Below are positions 34,612 to 42,407 of a DNA stretch of 42,407 bases, one piece after another (within the stretch, counting starts at the first letter, position 1; each line of letters begins with the position of its first letter). The notes beneath the pieces were generated by a model. That model had not been told where the DNA came from, searched no databases, and saw only the letters and a list, made by a program, of their open reading frames with translations. A program made the translations under genes and the position numbers. This DNA comes from Nitrososphaerota archaeon. GTDB lineage: Archaea > Thermoproteota > Nitrososphaeria_A > Caldarchaeales > JAVZCJ01. Location: positions 1 to 42,407 of the forward strand of contig JAWAZL010000012.1 of assembly GCA_038817485.1 (NCBI GenBank). The letters run 5' to 3'.

Positions 34612-35442
34612 ATGGTAGAAATAACTTTGCTTGAATTGAATGAAAAATATGCAAAAATTATTTTAGAAGATATACCTTTAGCTATTGCAAATGCTATAAG
34701 AAGAAATATTATAAATGAAGTTCCAACAATGGCTATTGAAGAAGTTTTAGTTCTTGAAAATTCCTCAGCAATGTCTGATGAAGTGTTAGCTCATAGATTA
34801 GCTTTAATTCCATTTATTTCAGATATAGATAATTATGTTTTACCAGAAAAATGTGATTGTGGTAGTAAGCTAGGATGTAATAAATGTGTTGTAAGATATA
34901 CCCTTATAAAAGAAGCAAATGAAGATTTTATAACAGTATATTCAGGAGATATGGTTCCAGAAGATCCTAATACTAAAGTTATTCCAGTAAGTAAAAATAT
35001 TCCAATAGTTAAACTTGCTCCTGGACAAAAAATTTCCTTAGAACTTTATGTAAGAGTTGGTACTGGAACAAAAAATGCTAAATGGCAATCAGGAATAGCT
35101 ACTTTAAAATACATGCCTTCAATAACGATAGATTATGAAAAATGCGATTTATGTAAGAAATGTATTGATATTTGTGCTAAGAAAATTTTATTCATAAAAA
35201 ATGATAAAATATTTTTTGAAAATATTTATGATTGTACTTTATGTAAAGATTGTGTTAAAGTGTGTCCTAAAGAACCCCCAGCAATTTCAATTAGTGAAGT
35301 GAATAATTCTTACATACTTTATATCGAATCTTTTGGTTTTTTACCACCTCTTAGAATGTTTAAAGAAGCAATTAAAATTTTACATCAAAAATTAGAAGAA
35401 TTTGAGAAAAATATAAAAATTTTAGAAGGGAATAAGGAATGA
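34612..35442 (+). CDS. rpoD: DNA-directed RNA polymerase subunit D (Rpo3) with two 4Fe-4S motifs
   Basis: The 276-residue protein is the archaeal counterpart of Rpb3. It has the alpha-like dimerisation domain (IPLAIANAIRRNIINEVPTMAIEEV, LAHRLALIPF), a cysteine cluster CDCGSKLGCNKC (81-92) and an inserted ferredoxin-like domain. That domain has two complete CxxCxxCxxxC sets: C178/181/184/188 and C208/211/214/218. It pairs with subunit L to nucleate polymerase assembly. Many archaeal D subunits keep only one or no cluster, so the double set is of note. It opens the classical archaeal rpoD-L18e-L13-S9-rpoN-eno-S2 operon; its TGA overlaps the L18e ATG. Confidence 0.96.
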   Translation: MVEITLLELNEKYAKIILEDIPLAIANAIRRNIINEVPTMAIEEVLVLENSSAMSDEVLAHRLALIPFISDIDNYVLPEKCDCGSKLGCNKCVVRYTLIKEANEDFITVYSGDMVPEDPNTKVIPVSKNIPIVKLAPGQKISLELYVRVGTGTKNAKWQSGIATLKYMPSITIDYEKCDLCKKCIDICAKKILFIKNDKIFFENIYDCTLCKDCVKVCPKEPPAISISEVNNSYILYIESFGFLPPLRMFKEAIKILHQKLEEFEKNIKILEGNKE

Positions 35443-35801
35443 AAAAATACAAAAGCAAAATAAAAAACCCTATGAAAATAAGATTGTATAGGATACTAAA
35501 AGAGGCTGGAAAAAAATCAAATTTTTGGGAAAGAATAGCAGAAGAAGCTTTAAAACCTAGAAGGAGAAAAAAAGTAGTAAATATATCTAAAATTAATAGA
35601 CTTACTAAGTCCATGGATAAAGTAATTGTTCCAGGAAAAGTTCTTGGAAATGGGGAAATAAATCATTCAATAACTTTATCAGCTTTTGAATTTTCCAGAA
35701 AAGCTATTGAAAAAGTTTTATCTGCAAATGGAAAAATTTTAACTATTGAAGAAATGATTAAGAAAAATCCAACAGGTAAGGGTGTGAAAATAATTGTCTA
35801 A
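35439..35801 (+). CDS. rpl18e: Ribosomal protein eL18 (L18e)
   Basis: The 120-residue protein has the L18e/L15 pattern: NPMKIRLYRILKEAGKKSNFWERIAEEAL, then VPGKVLGNGEINHSITLSAFEFSRKAIEKV and a C-terminal KNPTGKGVKIIV. It is a core protein of the archaeal and eukaryotic large subunit. Its ATG overlaps the rpoD stop (ATGA) and its own stop overlaps the L13 TTG start, so translation is coupled in both directions. Confidence 0.95.
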   Translation: MKKYKSKIKNPMKIRLYRILKEAGKKSNFWERIAEEALKPRRRKKVVNISKINRLTKSMDKVIVPGKVLGNGEINHSITLSAFEFSRKAIEKVLSANGKILTIEEMIKKNPTGKGVKIIV

Positions 35802-36282
35802 AAATATTTTAAAAATAAAAGAAAGAAACCCTATAGTTATAGATGCAACTAATCATAAAATTGGAAGATTAGCTTCAATAATTGCTAAAAAGCTTTTAAA
35901 TGGAGAAAGAATAATAATTGTAAATGCTGAAAAAGCAATAATTACTGGAAATAAAAAAGCTATTCTTGAAAGATATTTAATGCTTCGTAGAAGAAGACAA
36001 TTTACATCTCATAAAAAAATTACAGTATGGTTTCCTATAAGACCTGATAGAATATTAAAATATGCTATTATTAGGATGCTACCAAGGAAAAAAGATAAAG
36101 GAAGAAAAGCTGCTAAAAGATTAAAAGTTTATATAGGATTACCAAAAGAATATTCAAAAATGAATATTCAAAAAATTAATGAGGCTGAATTTAAATCAAG
36201 ATATTCTTCTTCTGGGAAAATGATAAATTATATTACAATTGAAGAATTATCTAAAGAATTAGGGTGGAAAGGAATTGAGTAA
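35794..36282 (+). CDS. rpl13: Ribosomal protein uL13
   Basis: The 162-residue protein shows the uL13 core: VIDATNHKIGRLASIIAKKLLNGERIIIVNAEKAIITG near the N-terminus and GRKAAKRLKVYIGLPKEY later. The start is TTG within the last codons of L18e, with GGGTGTGA upstream as ribosome site. The C-terminal extension resembles other archaeal L13. It binds 23S rRNA early in 50S assembly. Confidence 0.95.
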   Translation: MSKNILKIKERNPIVIDATNHKIGRLASIIAKKLLNGERIIIVNAEKAIITGNKKAILERYLMLRRRRQFTSHKKITVWFPIRPDRILKYAIIRMLPRKKDKGRKAAKRLKVYIGLPKEYSKMNIQKINEAEFKSRYSSSGKMINYITIEELSKELGWKGIE

Positions 36283-36676
36283 AAAACATTTAGGAGTATT
36301 CACAGGAAAAAGAAAAACCTCTGTAGCTAGATTAGTTGTTAAGCCGGGAAGTGGAATAGTTCGTATAAACAATGTTCCAATAGATATATTTGAAAATGAA
36401 ATATTTCGTCAAAAAGTTTTAACACCTCTTTATCTTGCACCAGATATATGGAAAAAATATGATTTTGAAATAAATGCTAAAGGTGGAGGAATAATTTCTA
36501 TGGCTGAAGCTTCAGCAATAGCTCTTGCAAGAGCATTAGCTACTATTCAACCAAAGATAAAAGAAAAAATAATTTCTTATGATAGGAATCTTTTAGTAGG
36601 AGATCCCAGAAGGACTGAACCAAAAAAACCTGGCAGAAGGTCTGCTAGAAGATTTAAACAAAAGTCATATAGGTGA
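36275..36676 (+). CDS. rps9: Ribosomal protein uS9
   Basis: The 133-residue protein has [19 protein letters not shown] at the start, [20 protein letters not shown] in the middle and the basic tail ending [13 protein letters not shown], whose terminal residues reach the P-site tRNA in the 30S subunit. The TTG start overlaps the L13 stop by eight bases. The Lys/Arg-rich end and final -KSYR agree with the family. Confidence 0.96.
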   Translation: MSKKHLGVFTGKRKTSVARLVVKPGSGIVRINNVPIDIFENEIFRQKVLTPLYLAPDIWKKYDFEINAKGGGIISMAEASAIALARALATIQPKIKEKIISYDRNLLVGDPRRTEPKKPGRRSARRFKQKSYR

Positions 36677-36681
36677 ATAAA

Positions 36682-36921
36682 ATGTTTCCAATTAGATGTT
36701 TTTCATGTGGTTCATTAATAGCTGATAAATGGGAAGAGTATAAAAGAAGAGTTGATGCAGGAGAAGAACCTGGCAAAGTATTAGATAATTTAGGAATAAA
36801 AAGGTATTGTTGTAGAAGAATGTTTTTATCACATGTAGAAGTTTTTGAAGAAGAAGTTGTTAGATTTTCTTATCAATTTGGAAAAGGGGTGAAAAAAATT
36901 GGAGAAACAAACAATTATTAA
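36682..36921 (+). CDS. rpoN: RNA polymerase subunit N (Rpo10)
   Basis: The 79-residue protein starts [20 protein letters not shown] and carries [13 protein letters not shown]. The CxxC and CC pairs form the atypical zinc bundle of Rpb10/RpoN, which anchors subunit D in the polymerase. It is somewhat longer than usual (about 65) owing to a C-terminal extension. The ATG at 36682 is chosen because AGGTGA lies just before it; the GTG at 36673 is part of that site. It overlaps the enolase start by 23 bases. No separate rpoK gene is visible here, although it often lies at this position in other archaea. Confidence 0.95.
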   Translation: MFPIRCFSCGSLIADKWEEYKRRVDAGEEPGKVLDNLGIKRYCCRRMFLSHVEVFEEEVVRFSYQFGKGVKKIGETNNY

Positions 36922-38158
36922 AAAAATTATAGCTAGAAAAGTATTTGATAGTAGAGGGGAAGAAACAATAGAAATTGAAGTAGAAACATTTTCAGCAAAA
37001 GCAACATTTGCAGCTCCTGCTGGAAAAAGTAAAGGAGTAAAGGAAGTAGAATATTATCCTAAAGGAGGGGTGGATGAAGCAATAAAAATATTCAATGAAA
37101 ATATTGCTCCAAAATTAATAAATTTAGATTCATGCTATCAAATTGAAATAGATAATCTTTTAAAAGAAATAGATGGGACTGAAAGATTTGAAGTAATTGG
37201 AGGAAATACTGCTATAGCAACTTCTTTAGCAATTGCTGAAGTAGCTTCAAAATCTCTTAATATACCACTTTTTATGCATTTAGGAGGGGTATTTTCTCAT
37301 ATTCTTCCTCTTCCACTTGGAAATGTTTTAGGAGGGGGTAAGCATGCTGGAGAAGGAGCTCCAGATATACAAGAATATTTAGTTGTTCCACTTAACCCAA
37401 AGAATATTTATGAAGCTATAAAAGCAAATATTGCTGTACATAGAAAACTTGGCGAAATTCTTTCAAAAAATATAAAAGGGTTTACGAAAGGTAAAGGAGA
37501 TGAAGGAGCATATGCACCAAATATAGATAGTTTAAAAGCTTTAGAATATGTTTCTGAAGCAGTTAATGAAGTAATAGATGAAATGGGAATAAAAATTGGA
37601 ATTGGATTAGATGTTGCAGCTTCATCATTATGGAATGAAAAAGAAAAAGTTTATTTCTATAGTAGAGAGAATGTTAAATTAAATACAGAAGAACAAATAG
37701 AGAGAATGTTATCTTTAATAGATAAATATAACATAGTTTATTTAGAAGATCCTTTGCATGAAGATGATTTTGAAGGATTTTCTGAATTAACTAAAAATTC
37801 TAAAAATACATTAATATGTGGAGATGATTTATTTACTACAAGAAAAGAATTGCTTGAAAAAGGTTATTCTATGAAAGCTGGAAATGCTATTATAATAAAA
37901 CCAAATCAAGTTGGAACATTAACTGATACATATGAAACTGTTGATTTTGCGAAAAAGCATGGATATACTCCTGTTGCTTCACATAGATCAGGAGAAACGG
38001 AATATGGATATTTAGCACATATAGCAGTAGGATTTAATTGTCCAATGATTAAAGCAGGAGTTATAGGAGGAGAAAGAGTTGCTAAAGCAAATGAATTGAT
38101 AAGAATTAGTGAATATTTAGGAAAATTTGCAAAAATGGCTTCTTTGGAGTTGAAATAG
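36899..38158 (+). CDS. eno: Enolase
   Basis: The 419-residue glycolytic and gluconeogenic enzyme interconverts 2-phosphoglycerate and phosphoenolpyruvate. Visible motifs are [11 protein letters not shown] at the start, [23 protein letters not shown] near 135-157, GLDVAAS near 230 (first metal Asp), [19 protein letters not shown] (third metal ligand), [10 protein letters not shown] with the catalytic lysine, and [18 protein letters not shown] replaces the usual DSRGNPT loop. The start is TTG six bases after GGGGTGA, inside the rpoN end. Its position in the rpoD-S2 operon is typical of archaea. Confidence 0.96.
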   Translation: MEKQTIIKKIIARKVFDSRGEETIEIEVETFSAKATFAAPAGKSKGVKEVEYYPKGGVDEAIKIFNENIAPKLINLDSCYQIEIDNLLKEIDGTERFEVIGGNTAIATSLAIAEVASKSLNIPLFMHLGGVFSHILPLPLGNVLGGGKHAGEGAPDIQEYLVVPLNPKNIYEAIKANIAVHRKLGEILSKNIKGFTKGKGDEGAYAPNIDSLKALEYVSEAVNEVIDEMGIKIGIGLDVAASSLWNEKEKVYFYSRENVKLNTEEQIERMLSLIDKYNIVYLEDPLHEDDFEGFSELTKNSKNTLICGDDLFTTRKELLEKGYSMKAGNAIIIKPNQVGTLTDTYETVDFAKKHGYTPVASHRSGETEYGYLAHIAVGFNCPMIKAGVIGGERVAKANELIRISEYLGKFAKMASLELK

Positions 38159-38159
38159 A

Positions 38160-38780
38160 ATGACAGAGCAAAAAGATACAACTACTCAATCTACATTACA
38201 AGAAATTTTTATTAAAAATGGATTGCATATAGGTTCTAGAATAAAAGTTGTAGATATGGAAAAATTCATATATACTTTAAGACCTGACGGAATTTATTTA
38301 ATAGATATAAATAAAACTATTGAAAGATTAAATATTGCTGCAAAATTCATTTCTTTTTTCCCTCCTGAAAAAGTTATTATAACTACTTCGCATGTATATG
38401 GCGTAAAACCAGTTGAAAAATTTTGTGAAATAACTGGAACAATTCCTGTAGTAAAGAAATTTCAAGCAGGATTGCTTACGAATAGAAATTTAAGTACTTT
38501 TAGTGAACCAAAATTGTTATTAGTAACTGACCCAAGATATGATAGTCAAGCAATTGAAGAGGCATCTATTGCAGGAATACCAGTAATAGCTTTTTGTAGT
38601 ACAGATAATATAGCAAAGAATGTTGATTTAATAATTCCAATAAATAATAGAGGTAGAAATTCTCTTGGATATGCTTTTTGGTATTTAGCAAAAAAAGTTT
38701 TAGAAGAAAGAGGTATTTTACAACCTAATACTGAACCTAATTTTAAGCCTGAGGATTTTATTACTCCTCAACAATCATAA
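38160..38780 (+). CDS. rps2: Ribosomal protein uS2
   Basis: The 206-residue protein has the archaeal S2 series: LQEIFIKNGLHIGSRIKVVDMEKFIYTLRPDGIYLIDINKTIERL, FQAGLLTNRN, LLLVTDPRYDSQAIEEASIAGIPVIAFCSTDN and IPINNRGRNSLGYAFWYLAKKVL. It sits on the solvent side of the 30S subunit. The ATG begins one base after the enolase stop and is served by GGAG in the enolase end. The operon may continue into the MEMO gene after a 90-base gap. Confidence 0.96.
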   Translation: MTEQKDTTTQSTLQEIFIKNGLHIGSRIKVVDMEKFIYTLRPDGIYLIDINKTIERLNIAAKFISFFPPEKVIITTSHVYGVKPVEKFCEITGTIPVVKKFQAGLLTNRNLSTFSEPKLLLVTDPRYDSQAIEEASIAGIPVIAFCSTDNIAKNVDLIIPINNRGRNSLGYAFWYLAKKVLEERGILQPNTEPNFKPEDFITPQQS

Positions 38781-38870
38781 ATTATTAAAAAAAGTTAAGT
38801 ATTAGTTTTTCAATTTAATATTTTAAGTTTTTAATAGGAAGAGTGTTTTATTTTATGAGGTTATTTTAAA

Positions 38871-39734
38871 ATGAGTAGTAGATTTCCAGTAGTTGCAGGA
38901 GCTTTTTATCCATCTTCAAAAGATTTACTTATAAAAGAGATAGAAAAATGTTTTAAGCATCAATTAGGACCAGGAAAAGTGCCAGATAAACCTATCGAAT
39001 ATTTTTCTAGAATAAGCTTCCTAATTTCACCTCATGCAGGTTATGTTTATTCTGGCCCAGTAGCCGCTCATGGTTACTATAATCTTTACAAAAACCCTTT
39101 ACCAAAAACCATTATTATTTTAGGCCCGAATCATCAAGGATATGGAACAAGCGTATCGATTTATCCTGAAGGAACTTGGCGTACACCTTTAGGAGAAGTG
39201 AAAATAGATAAAGAATTAGCATACAGTATAGCAAGAGTATCAGATGTTTTTTCATTAGACGAAGCATCCCATATGTATGAACATTCGATAGAAGTTCAAA
39301 TACCTTTTTTGCAATATATTTTGAAAGATTTTAAAATTGTTCCCATATGTATGCTTGATCAAAATAAGAAAACAAGTATTGAAGTAGGTGAAGCTATTGC
39401 TTCAATTATAGCTGATAAAAAAGATGTTGCAATAATTGCTTCAACAGATTTTACGCATTATGAATCTGCAAAAGATGCAAATAGAAAAGATAATGAAGCT
39501 ATAAAAGCAATAATAGATTTAGATGTAGATAAATTTTATAATATTATAGAAGAATTAAATGTTTCTATGTGTGGTTTTGGACCTGTTTCATCATTAATGA
39601 CTATAGCTAAAAAAATTGGAGTAAAAAAAGGAAACTTATTAAAATATGCAACAAGTGGAGATATAACTGGAGATTACAGCTCAGTTGTAGGATATGCTTC
39701 AATATTTTTTGAAGCAATAAAAAATAACGTCTAA
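38871..39734 (+). CDS. MEMO1-family protein
   Basis: The 287-residue protein has the MEMO pattern: VVAGAFYPSSKDLL at the start, ISPHAGYVYSGPVAAHGYYNL near 50, ILGPNHQGYG near 85, EHSIEVQIPFLQYIL near 140 and IIASTDFTHYESA near 190. The conserved His/Asp/Cys residues, with H in SPHAGY, H in GPNH and H in DFTHY, form the metal site related to extradiol dioxygenases. Human MEMO1 binds iron or copper and affects redox signalling; the archaeal function is unknown. It follows rps2 here as in many archaeal genomes, often ahead of mevalonate kinase, which is not seen. Confidence 0.9.
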   Translation: MSSRFPVVAGAFYPSSKDLLIKEIEKCFKHQLGPGKVPDKPIEYFSRISFLISPHAGYVYSGPVAAHGYYNLYKNPLPKTIIILGPNHQGYGTSVSIYPEGTWRTPLGEVKIDKELAYSIARVSDVFSLDEASHMYEHSIEVQIPFLQYILKDFKIVPICMLDQNKKTSIEVGEAIASIIADKKDVAIIASTDFTHYESAKDANRKDNEAIKAIIDLDVDKFYNIIEELNVSMCGFGPVSSLMTIAKKIGVKKGNLLKYATSGDITGDYSSVVGYASIFFEAIKNNV

Positions 39735-39771
39735 GACAAGGAACGAATAAAATTCTATTTGATATATTTAC

Positions 39772-40092
39772 TTATATTATTTCTTTCATTTCTTTAATAA
39801 AATTTTTATAAAGTTTAAATCTTTCTTCATCAACTACATGGAATTCAAAAGGTTCATCAAATCCTTCTTTTCTTAATTTTGCAATAACTTCATTAGGTTT
39901 TAGTTTTGTTAAAATTAATACATCAATATCACTTATTAAAACATATTCATTCTTTGTTACAGAACCAAATAGGAAAACTTTAGATTCTTTATCCATTTCA
40001 TTTAATATCTTTTTTATTTCCTTTAAAAGTTCAGGTAAATTTTTAAAAATCTCTTCTTTTCTAATAGCTTCTCTAATAAAAATATCTTTCAA
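39772..40092 (-). CDS. MNT-type minimal nucleotidyltransferase (antitoxin of HEPN/MNT pair)
   Basis: The 106-residue protein has the MNT signature FLFGSVTKNEYVLISDIDVLI (G-S-x10-D-x-D), with two metal-binding aspartates, and a later acidic patch FHVVDEE that may supply the third. In HEPN/MNT systems this enzyme AMPylates or otherwise neutralises the HEPN partner. The TTG start lies within the HEPN gene end (20-base overlap), so the two are translationally coupled. No other domain is attached. The cognate pair is assigned by order and overlap. Confidence 0.88.
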   Translation of the reverse strand: MKDIFIREAIRKEEIFKNLPELLKEIKKILNEMDKESKVFLFGSVTKNEYVLISDIDVLILTKLKPNEVIAKLRKEGFDEPFEFHVVDEERFKLYKNFIKEMKEII

Positions 40093-40465
40093 TTAAATTT
40101 TCAACCTCTTTAAGGAAATTTTTTAATTTTTCAACTTCTTCCTTTTCAAAATCTCTTGGGAAATATCTAGCAGTAATATAAGCATCTTCTAAACTTGCAA
40201 ATTCTAAAGATTTTTCACTTTCAAATTTTTTAAATTCTTCGAATTTTTTTAAGATTTCTCCTAATAAAAGAAAAAGTTTTCTTAATGTATGAGTCTTAGG
40301 GAATTCTACCCCTTTTTGTAATAACTTTGCTTTTAAAAAAAGTTGCAATGATTGTTCTATATTAAATGCAGCAAGATCATAATCTCCTCTTGAAAAATGA
40401 AATTCGGCAGCATCCTTAAATTTCTTTGACCTTTCTAATAGTTTTTCTATTTCTTCTTTTCTCAT
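40073..40465 (-). CDS. HEPN-domain protein (toxin of HEPN/MNT pair)
   Basis: The 130-residue all-helical protein contains the HEPN core FHFSRGDYDLAAFNIEQSLQLFLKAKLLQKGVEFPKTHTLRKL and the ITARYFPRDF stretch that is typical of the small archaeal HEPN group. The R-x4-6-H ribonuclease motif of HepT/RNase toxins is not visible, so it may be a non-catalytic HEPN or a binding partner. It is the first gene of a two-gene unit with the nucleotidyltransferase. Such pairs are abundant in thermophilic archaea. Confidence 0.88.
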   Translation of the reverse strand: MRKEEIEKLLERSKKFKDAAEFHFSRGDYDLAAFNIEQSLQLFLKAKLLQKGVEFPKTHTLRKLFLLLGEILKKFEEFKKFESEKSLEFASLEDAYITARYFPRDFEKEEVEKLKNFLKEVENLIERYFY

Positions 40466-40594
40466 AAGCTTTTCTATATTAGTATTTTAATTTATACTTA
40501 TAAGTATTATTTTTATTTTTTTCTTATTTTAAAAATTATGTTAAAAAAATTCTGGATAATATTTCTATTTTTAAAAATATTTTTTAAAAAAGAA

Positions 40595-40996
40595 TTAACT
40601 TATTGGGCGAAATTTATATCCATAGTATATTATTCCACTTTCACTTTCTTCACCAATTTTTCTAAAAGTAAGTTCTACTGGCATTCCAATTTTCAAATCT
40701 TCAATTTTGCAATCAACTATCTCAGCTGTAAGCCTACATCCATTTTCAAGTTCTACAATAGCCATTATATATGGACCATAATTTTCTCTTTCAGAAGGGA
40801 GGGCATTAATAATTGTATAGGAGTATATTTTACCTTTTCTAGGAAGAAGAATATCTTCCAAATCCATAGATTTACAATTTGGACAAATTTTCCTAGGACT
40901 AATAAAGCTTTTTCCACAATTTTTACATTTTGTTCCAATTAATCTATATCTTCTTTCAGCAAGTTGCCATATTCTAGGAGAAGTAGGTTTAGACAT
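40595..40996 (-). CDS. DUF35 OB-fold/zinc-ribbon protein of the thiolase-HMGCS complex
   Basis: The 133-residue protein has a zinc ribbon CKNCG...CPNCKS (near residues 23-41) followed by an OB fold (GKIYSYTIINALPSERENYGPYIMAIVELENG). In archaea this protein bridges acetoacetyl-CoA thiolase and HMG-CoA synthase, sharing a CoA site so the unfavourable thiolase product passes directly on. I set the start at ATG 40996 (MSKPTSPRIW), four bases after the thiolase stop, with AGGTGAT as ribosome site; the longer upstream frame overlaps thiolase and is not needed. It is third in the operon. Confidence 0.92.
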   Translation of the reverse strand: MSKPTSPRIWQLAERRYRLIGTKCKNCGKSFISPRKICPNCKSMDLEDILLPRKGKIYSYTIINALPSERENYGPYIMAIVELENGCRLTAEIVDCKIEDLKIGMPVELTFRKIGEESESGIIYYGYKFRPIS

Positions 40997-41000
40997 ACGA

Positions 41001-42167
41001 TCACCTCTTTTTCCTACCAAAAATATGAACATAACATGAACTACCAGAGCCCCCAATATTATGCGTTAAGCCAATTTCAGCATTTGAAACTTGTCTTTTT
41101 CCAGCTTCTCCTCTAAGTTGATAAACAATTTCACATACTTGAGCTACACCAGTAGCTCCAACTGGATGACCTTTAGATTTTAATCCACCACTAGTATTTA
41201 TTGGAATTCTTCCACCGATTTCTGTTTCTCCATTTTCAATCATTTTTCCTCCTTCTCCTTTTTTACAAAATCCTAAATCTTCATATTCTATTATTTCAGC
41301 TATAGTAAAGCAATCATGAACTTCAGCAACATCAATATCTTTAGGTTCTAAATGAGCAAATGAATAAGCTTTTCTTGAAGCTTCAATAGTAGATTTCATT
41401 ATTGTAATATCTTCTCTATCATGTAATGCAATAGTATCTGTTCCTTGTCCAGAGCCTAAAACATAAATCGGAGTATCGGTATACTTTTTAGCAATATCCG
41501 AAGAGCATAAAATGCATACTGCAGCTCCATCACTTATAGGTGAACAATCAAGTAAAGTAAGAGGGTCTGCAACAATTGGAGAATTAAGAACCTCATCTAT
41601 AGTAACTTCTCTTTGAAATTGAGCTTTTGGATTTTTAGAACCATTTTTATGATTTTTTACTGAAACCATTGCAAGTTGTTCCCTTTTTGTTCCATATTGA
41701 TACATATGTCTTCTTGCCATTAATGCAAATAAACCTGGAAAAGTCATTCCAAAAAATGCTTCCCACTCTCTATCTGCTGCACTAGCTAAGAAAGTTGTAC
41801 TATTTTCTGTTGGAACATCAGTCATTTTTTCTACACCTCCAACCATTACTATATCATATAAACCAGATGCTATGGCCATGTAAGCAATATAAAAAGCAGC
41901 TCCACTTGATGCGCATGCACTTTCAATACGCATAGCTGGTTTAGGAGATATCCCTAAATAATCTGCAAGCAATGGACCTAAATGTTCTTGTTGAACCCAT
42001 GTTCCAGCTGAATAATTCCCAATAAATAATGCTTGAATTTCTTTTAAATCTATTTTACAATCATTAATAGCTTCTATAGCTGCCTCTATAAATATATCTC
42101 TTAATTGCTTATCCCACAATTCTCCAAATTTACTCATTCCTACTCCAATTACAGCTACATCACGCAT
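41001..42167 (-). CDS. Acetyl-CoA C-acetyltransferase (archaeal thiolase)
   Basis: The 388-residue protein has the thiolase catalytic set: the nucleophile cysteine in [11 protein letters not shown] near residue 88, HDCFTIAEI near 285 and GHPVGATG near 340. The tail is [18 protein letters not shown]. It is of the SCP-x-like archaeal class that makes acetoacetyl-CoA for the mevalonate pathway and so for isoprenoid ether lipids. Its start codon overlaps the stop of HMG-CoA synthase (ATGCGTGA), and DUF35 follows directly, giving the order HMGCS, thiolase, DUF35 of the known channelled complex. Confidence 0.93.
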   Translation of the reverse strand: MRDVAVIGVGMSKFGELWDKQLRDIFIEAAIEAINDCKIDLKEIQALFIGNYSAGTWVQQEHLGPLLADYLGISPKPAMRIESACASSGAAFYIAYMAIASGLYDIVMVGGVEKMTDVPTENSTTFLASAADREWEAFFGMTFPGLFALMARRHMYQYGTKREQLAMVSVKNHKNGSKNPKAQFQREVTIDEVLNSPIVADPLTLLDCSPISDGAAVCILCSSDIAKKYTDTPIYVLGSGQGTDTIALHDREDITIMKSTIEASRKAYSFAHLEPKDIDVAEVHDCFTIAEIIEYEDLGFCKKGEGGKMIENGETEIGGRIPINTSGGLKSKGHPVGATGVAQVCEIVYQLRGEAGKRQVSNAEIGLTHNIGGSGSSCYVHIFGRKKR

Positions 42168-42407
42168 AATTTACACCTCTTATTAATGACATATGTCTGC
42201 TATATCTCCCATAGGATAAAAATATTTTTCTATTTAAATAATATTCAACTTTTGGTGCAAGGTCTCTTTTTTCTTCAATGCAATCTTGAACAATTATGCT
42301 AAAAGCATCTGCTCCAGCTCCTGATCCAAAAGAAACTAATAATATTCTTTCTTCAGGTTTTGCTTGATCTAGAACTTTGCATAAACCAGTAGGTGAAGAA
42401 CCTGAAT
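42160..42407 (-). CDS. Hydroxymethylglutaryl-CoA synthase, C-terminal part
   Basis: The last 81 codons before the stop at 42160-42162 are in the window; the 5' part lies beyond the edge. They read [15 protein letters not shown], then [18 protein letters not shown], the Gly-rich CoA-binding loop of archaeal HMG-CoA synthase, then [20 protein letters not shown]. The enzyme condenses acetyl-CoA with acetoacetyl-CoA. It is the first visible gene of the operon with thiolase and DUF35. The stop overlaps the thiolase ATG by translational coupling. Confidence 0.9.
   Translation of the reverse strand, partial: SGSSPTGLCKVLDQAKPEERILLVSFGSGAGADAFSIIVQDCIEEKRDLAPKVEYYLNRKIFLSYGRYSRHMSLIRGVNYA

Noticed and set aside
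40538-40942. Phe-rich 134-residue frame on the plus strand
   Set aside because: It is antisense to the DUF35 gene, whose zinc ribbon and OB fold are clear.
40997-41056. N-terminal extension of the DUF35 protein overlapping thiolase
   Set aside because: A good AGGTGAT site precedes the internal ATG at 40996, and the family begins there.
1-42407. CRISPR array, insertion sequence, prophage or integrase
   Set aside because: No regularly spaced direct repeats, transposase or integrase motifs, or tRNA-gene att duplication were seen on either strand.

Overview
The window is archaeal and very A+T-rich. The lineage markers are eL40 and eL13 ribosomal proteins, ESCRT-III (CdvB) plus Vps4/CdvC division proteins, an RNA polymerase subunit D with Fe-S motifs, inositol-1-phosphate synthase and the archaeal thiolase/DUF35/HMG-CoA synthase mevalonate operon. 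Together they point to a TACK-superphylum archaeon (Thermoproteota or a relative). I cannot name the genus. TTG and GTG starts are common and often sit 5-9 bases after a GGTGA- or GGAG-type Shine-Dalgarno sequence. Promoters look like BRE plus a TTTAAATA-type TATA box.

Layout. 1-1.3 kb: end of rpl40e, tRNA-Val(CAC), and a decayed pentameric ligand-gated ion channel gene. 1.4-8.4 kb: sugar-nucleotide epimerase, hypA with an ATPase-type HypB partner, and a sugar-catabolic block (xylulokinase-like kinase, DHDPS-family enzyme, sugar ABC permease, iron alcohol dehydrogenase). In that block a deletion or misjoin has fused half a dehydrogenase to a beheaded permease. An aldo/keto reductase follows. 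8.4-14.7 kb: a complete peptide ABC transporter operon with a divergent DUF1028 Ntn-hydrolase. 14.7-25.4 kb: eL13, a PadR regulator divergent from ino1 with a striking twin-palindrome operator between them, endonuclease IV, a RecB-like nuclease with a macro-domain protein, acyl-CoA synthetase, formamidase, DUF1893, DUF711, HtrA and AsnRS.

25.4-34.5 kb: an Mtq2/PrmC-like methyltransferase whose 3' end runs antisense through a tiny poly-glutamate gene, an unannotated pseudogene of a stand-alone pyruvate-kinase C-domain protein, a MetRS-beta-like tRNA-binding protein, and a cell-division neighbourhood (cdvB with winged helix, a secreted zincin-like protein, cdvC, a second cdvB paralogue). Then come Trm112, an orphan oppD/oppF pair and a presenilin-like membrane protein with altered catalytic motifs. 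34.6-39.7 kb: the classical archaeal rpoD-L18e-L13-S9-rpoN-eno-S2-MEMO operon. 39.8-42.4 kb: a HEPN/MNT pair, then DUF35, thiolase and the C-terminus of HMG-CoA synthase, the first steps of isoprenoid lipid synthesis.

Three loci (339-1251, about 6970, 26198-26667) show gene decay, so this genome is losing accessory functions, or these are assembly errors that read mapping would reveal. The most unusual candidates are the acidic microprotein, the twin palindrome at padR/ino1, the zincin inside the Cdv neighbourhood and the presenilin-like protein with GLGE in place of GLGD.
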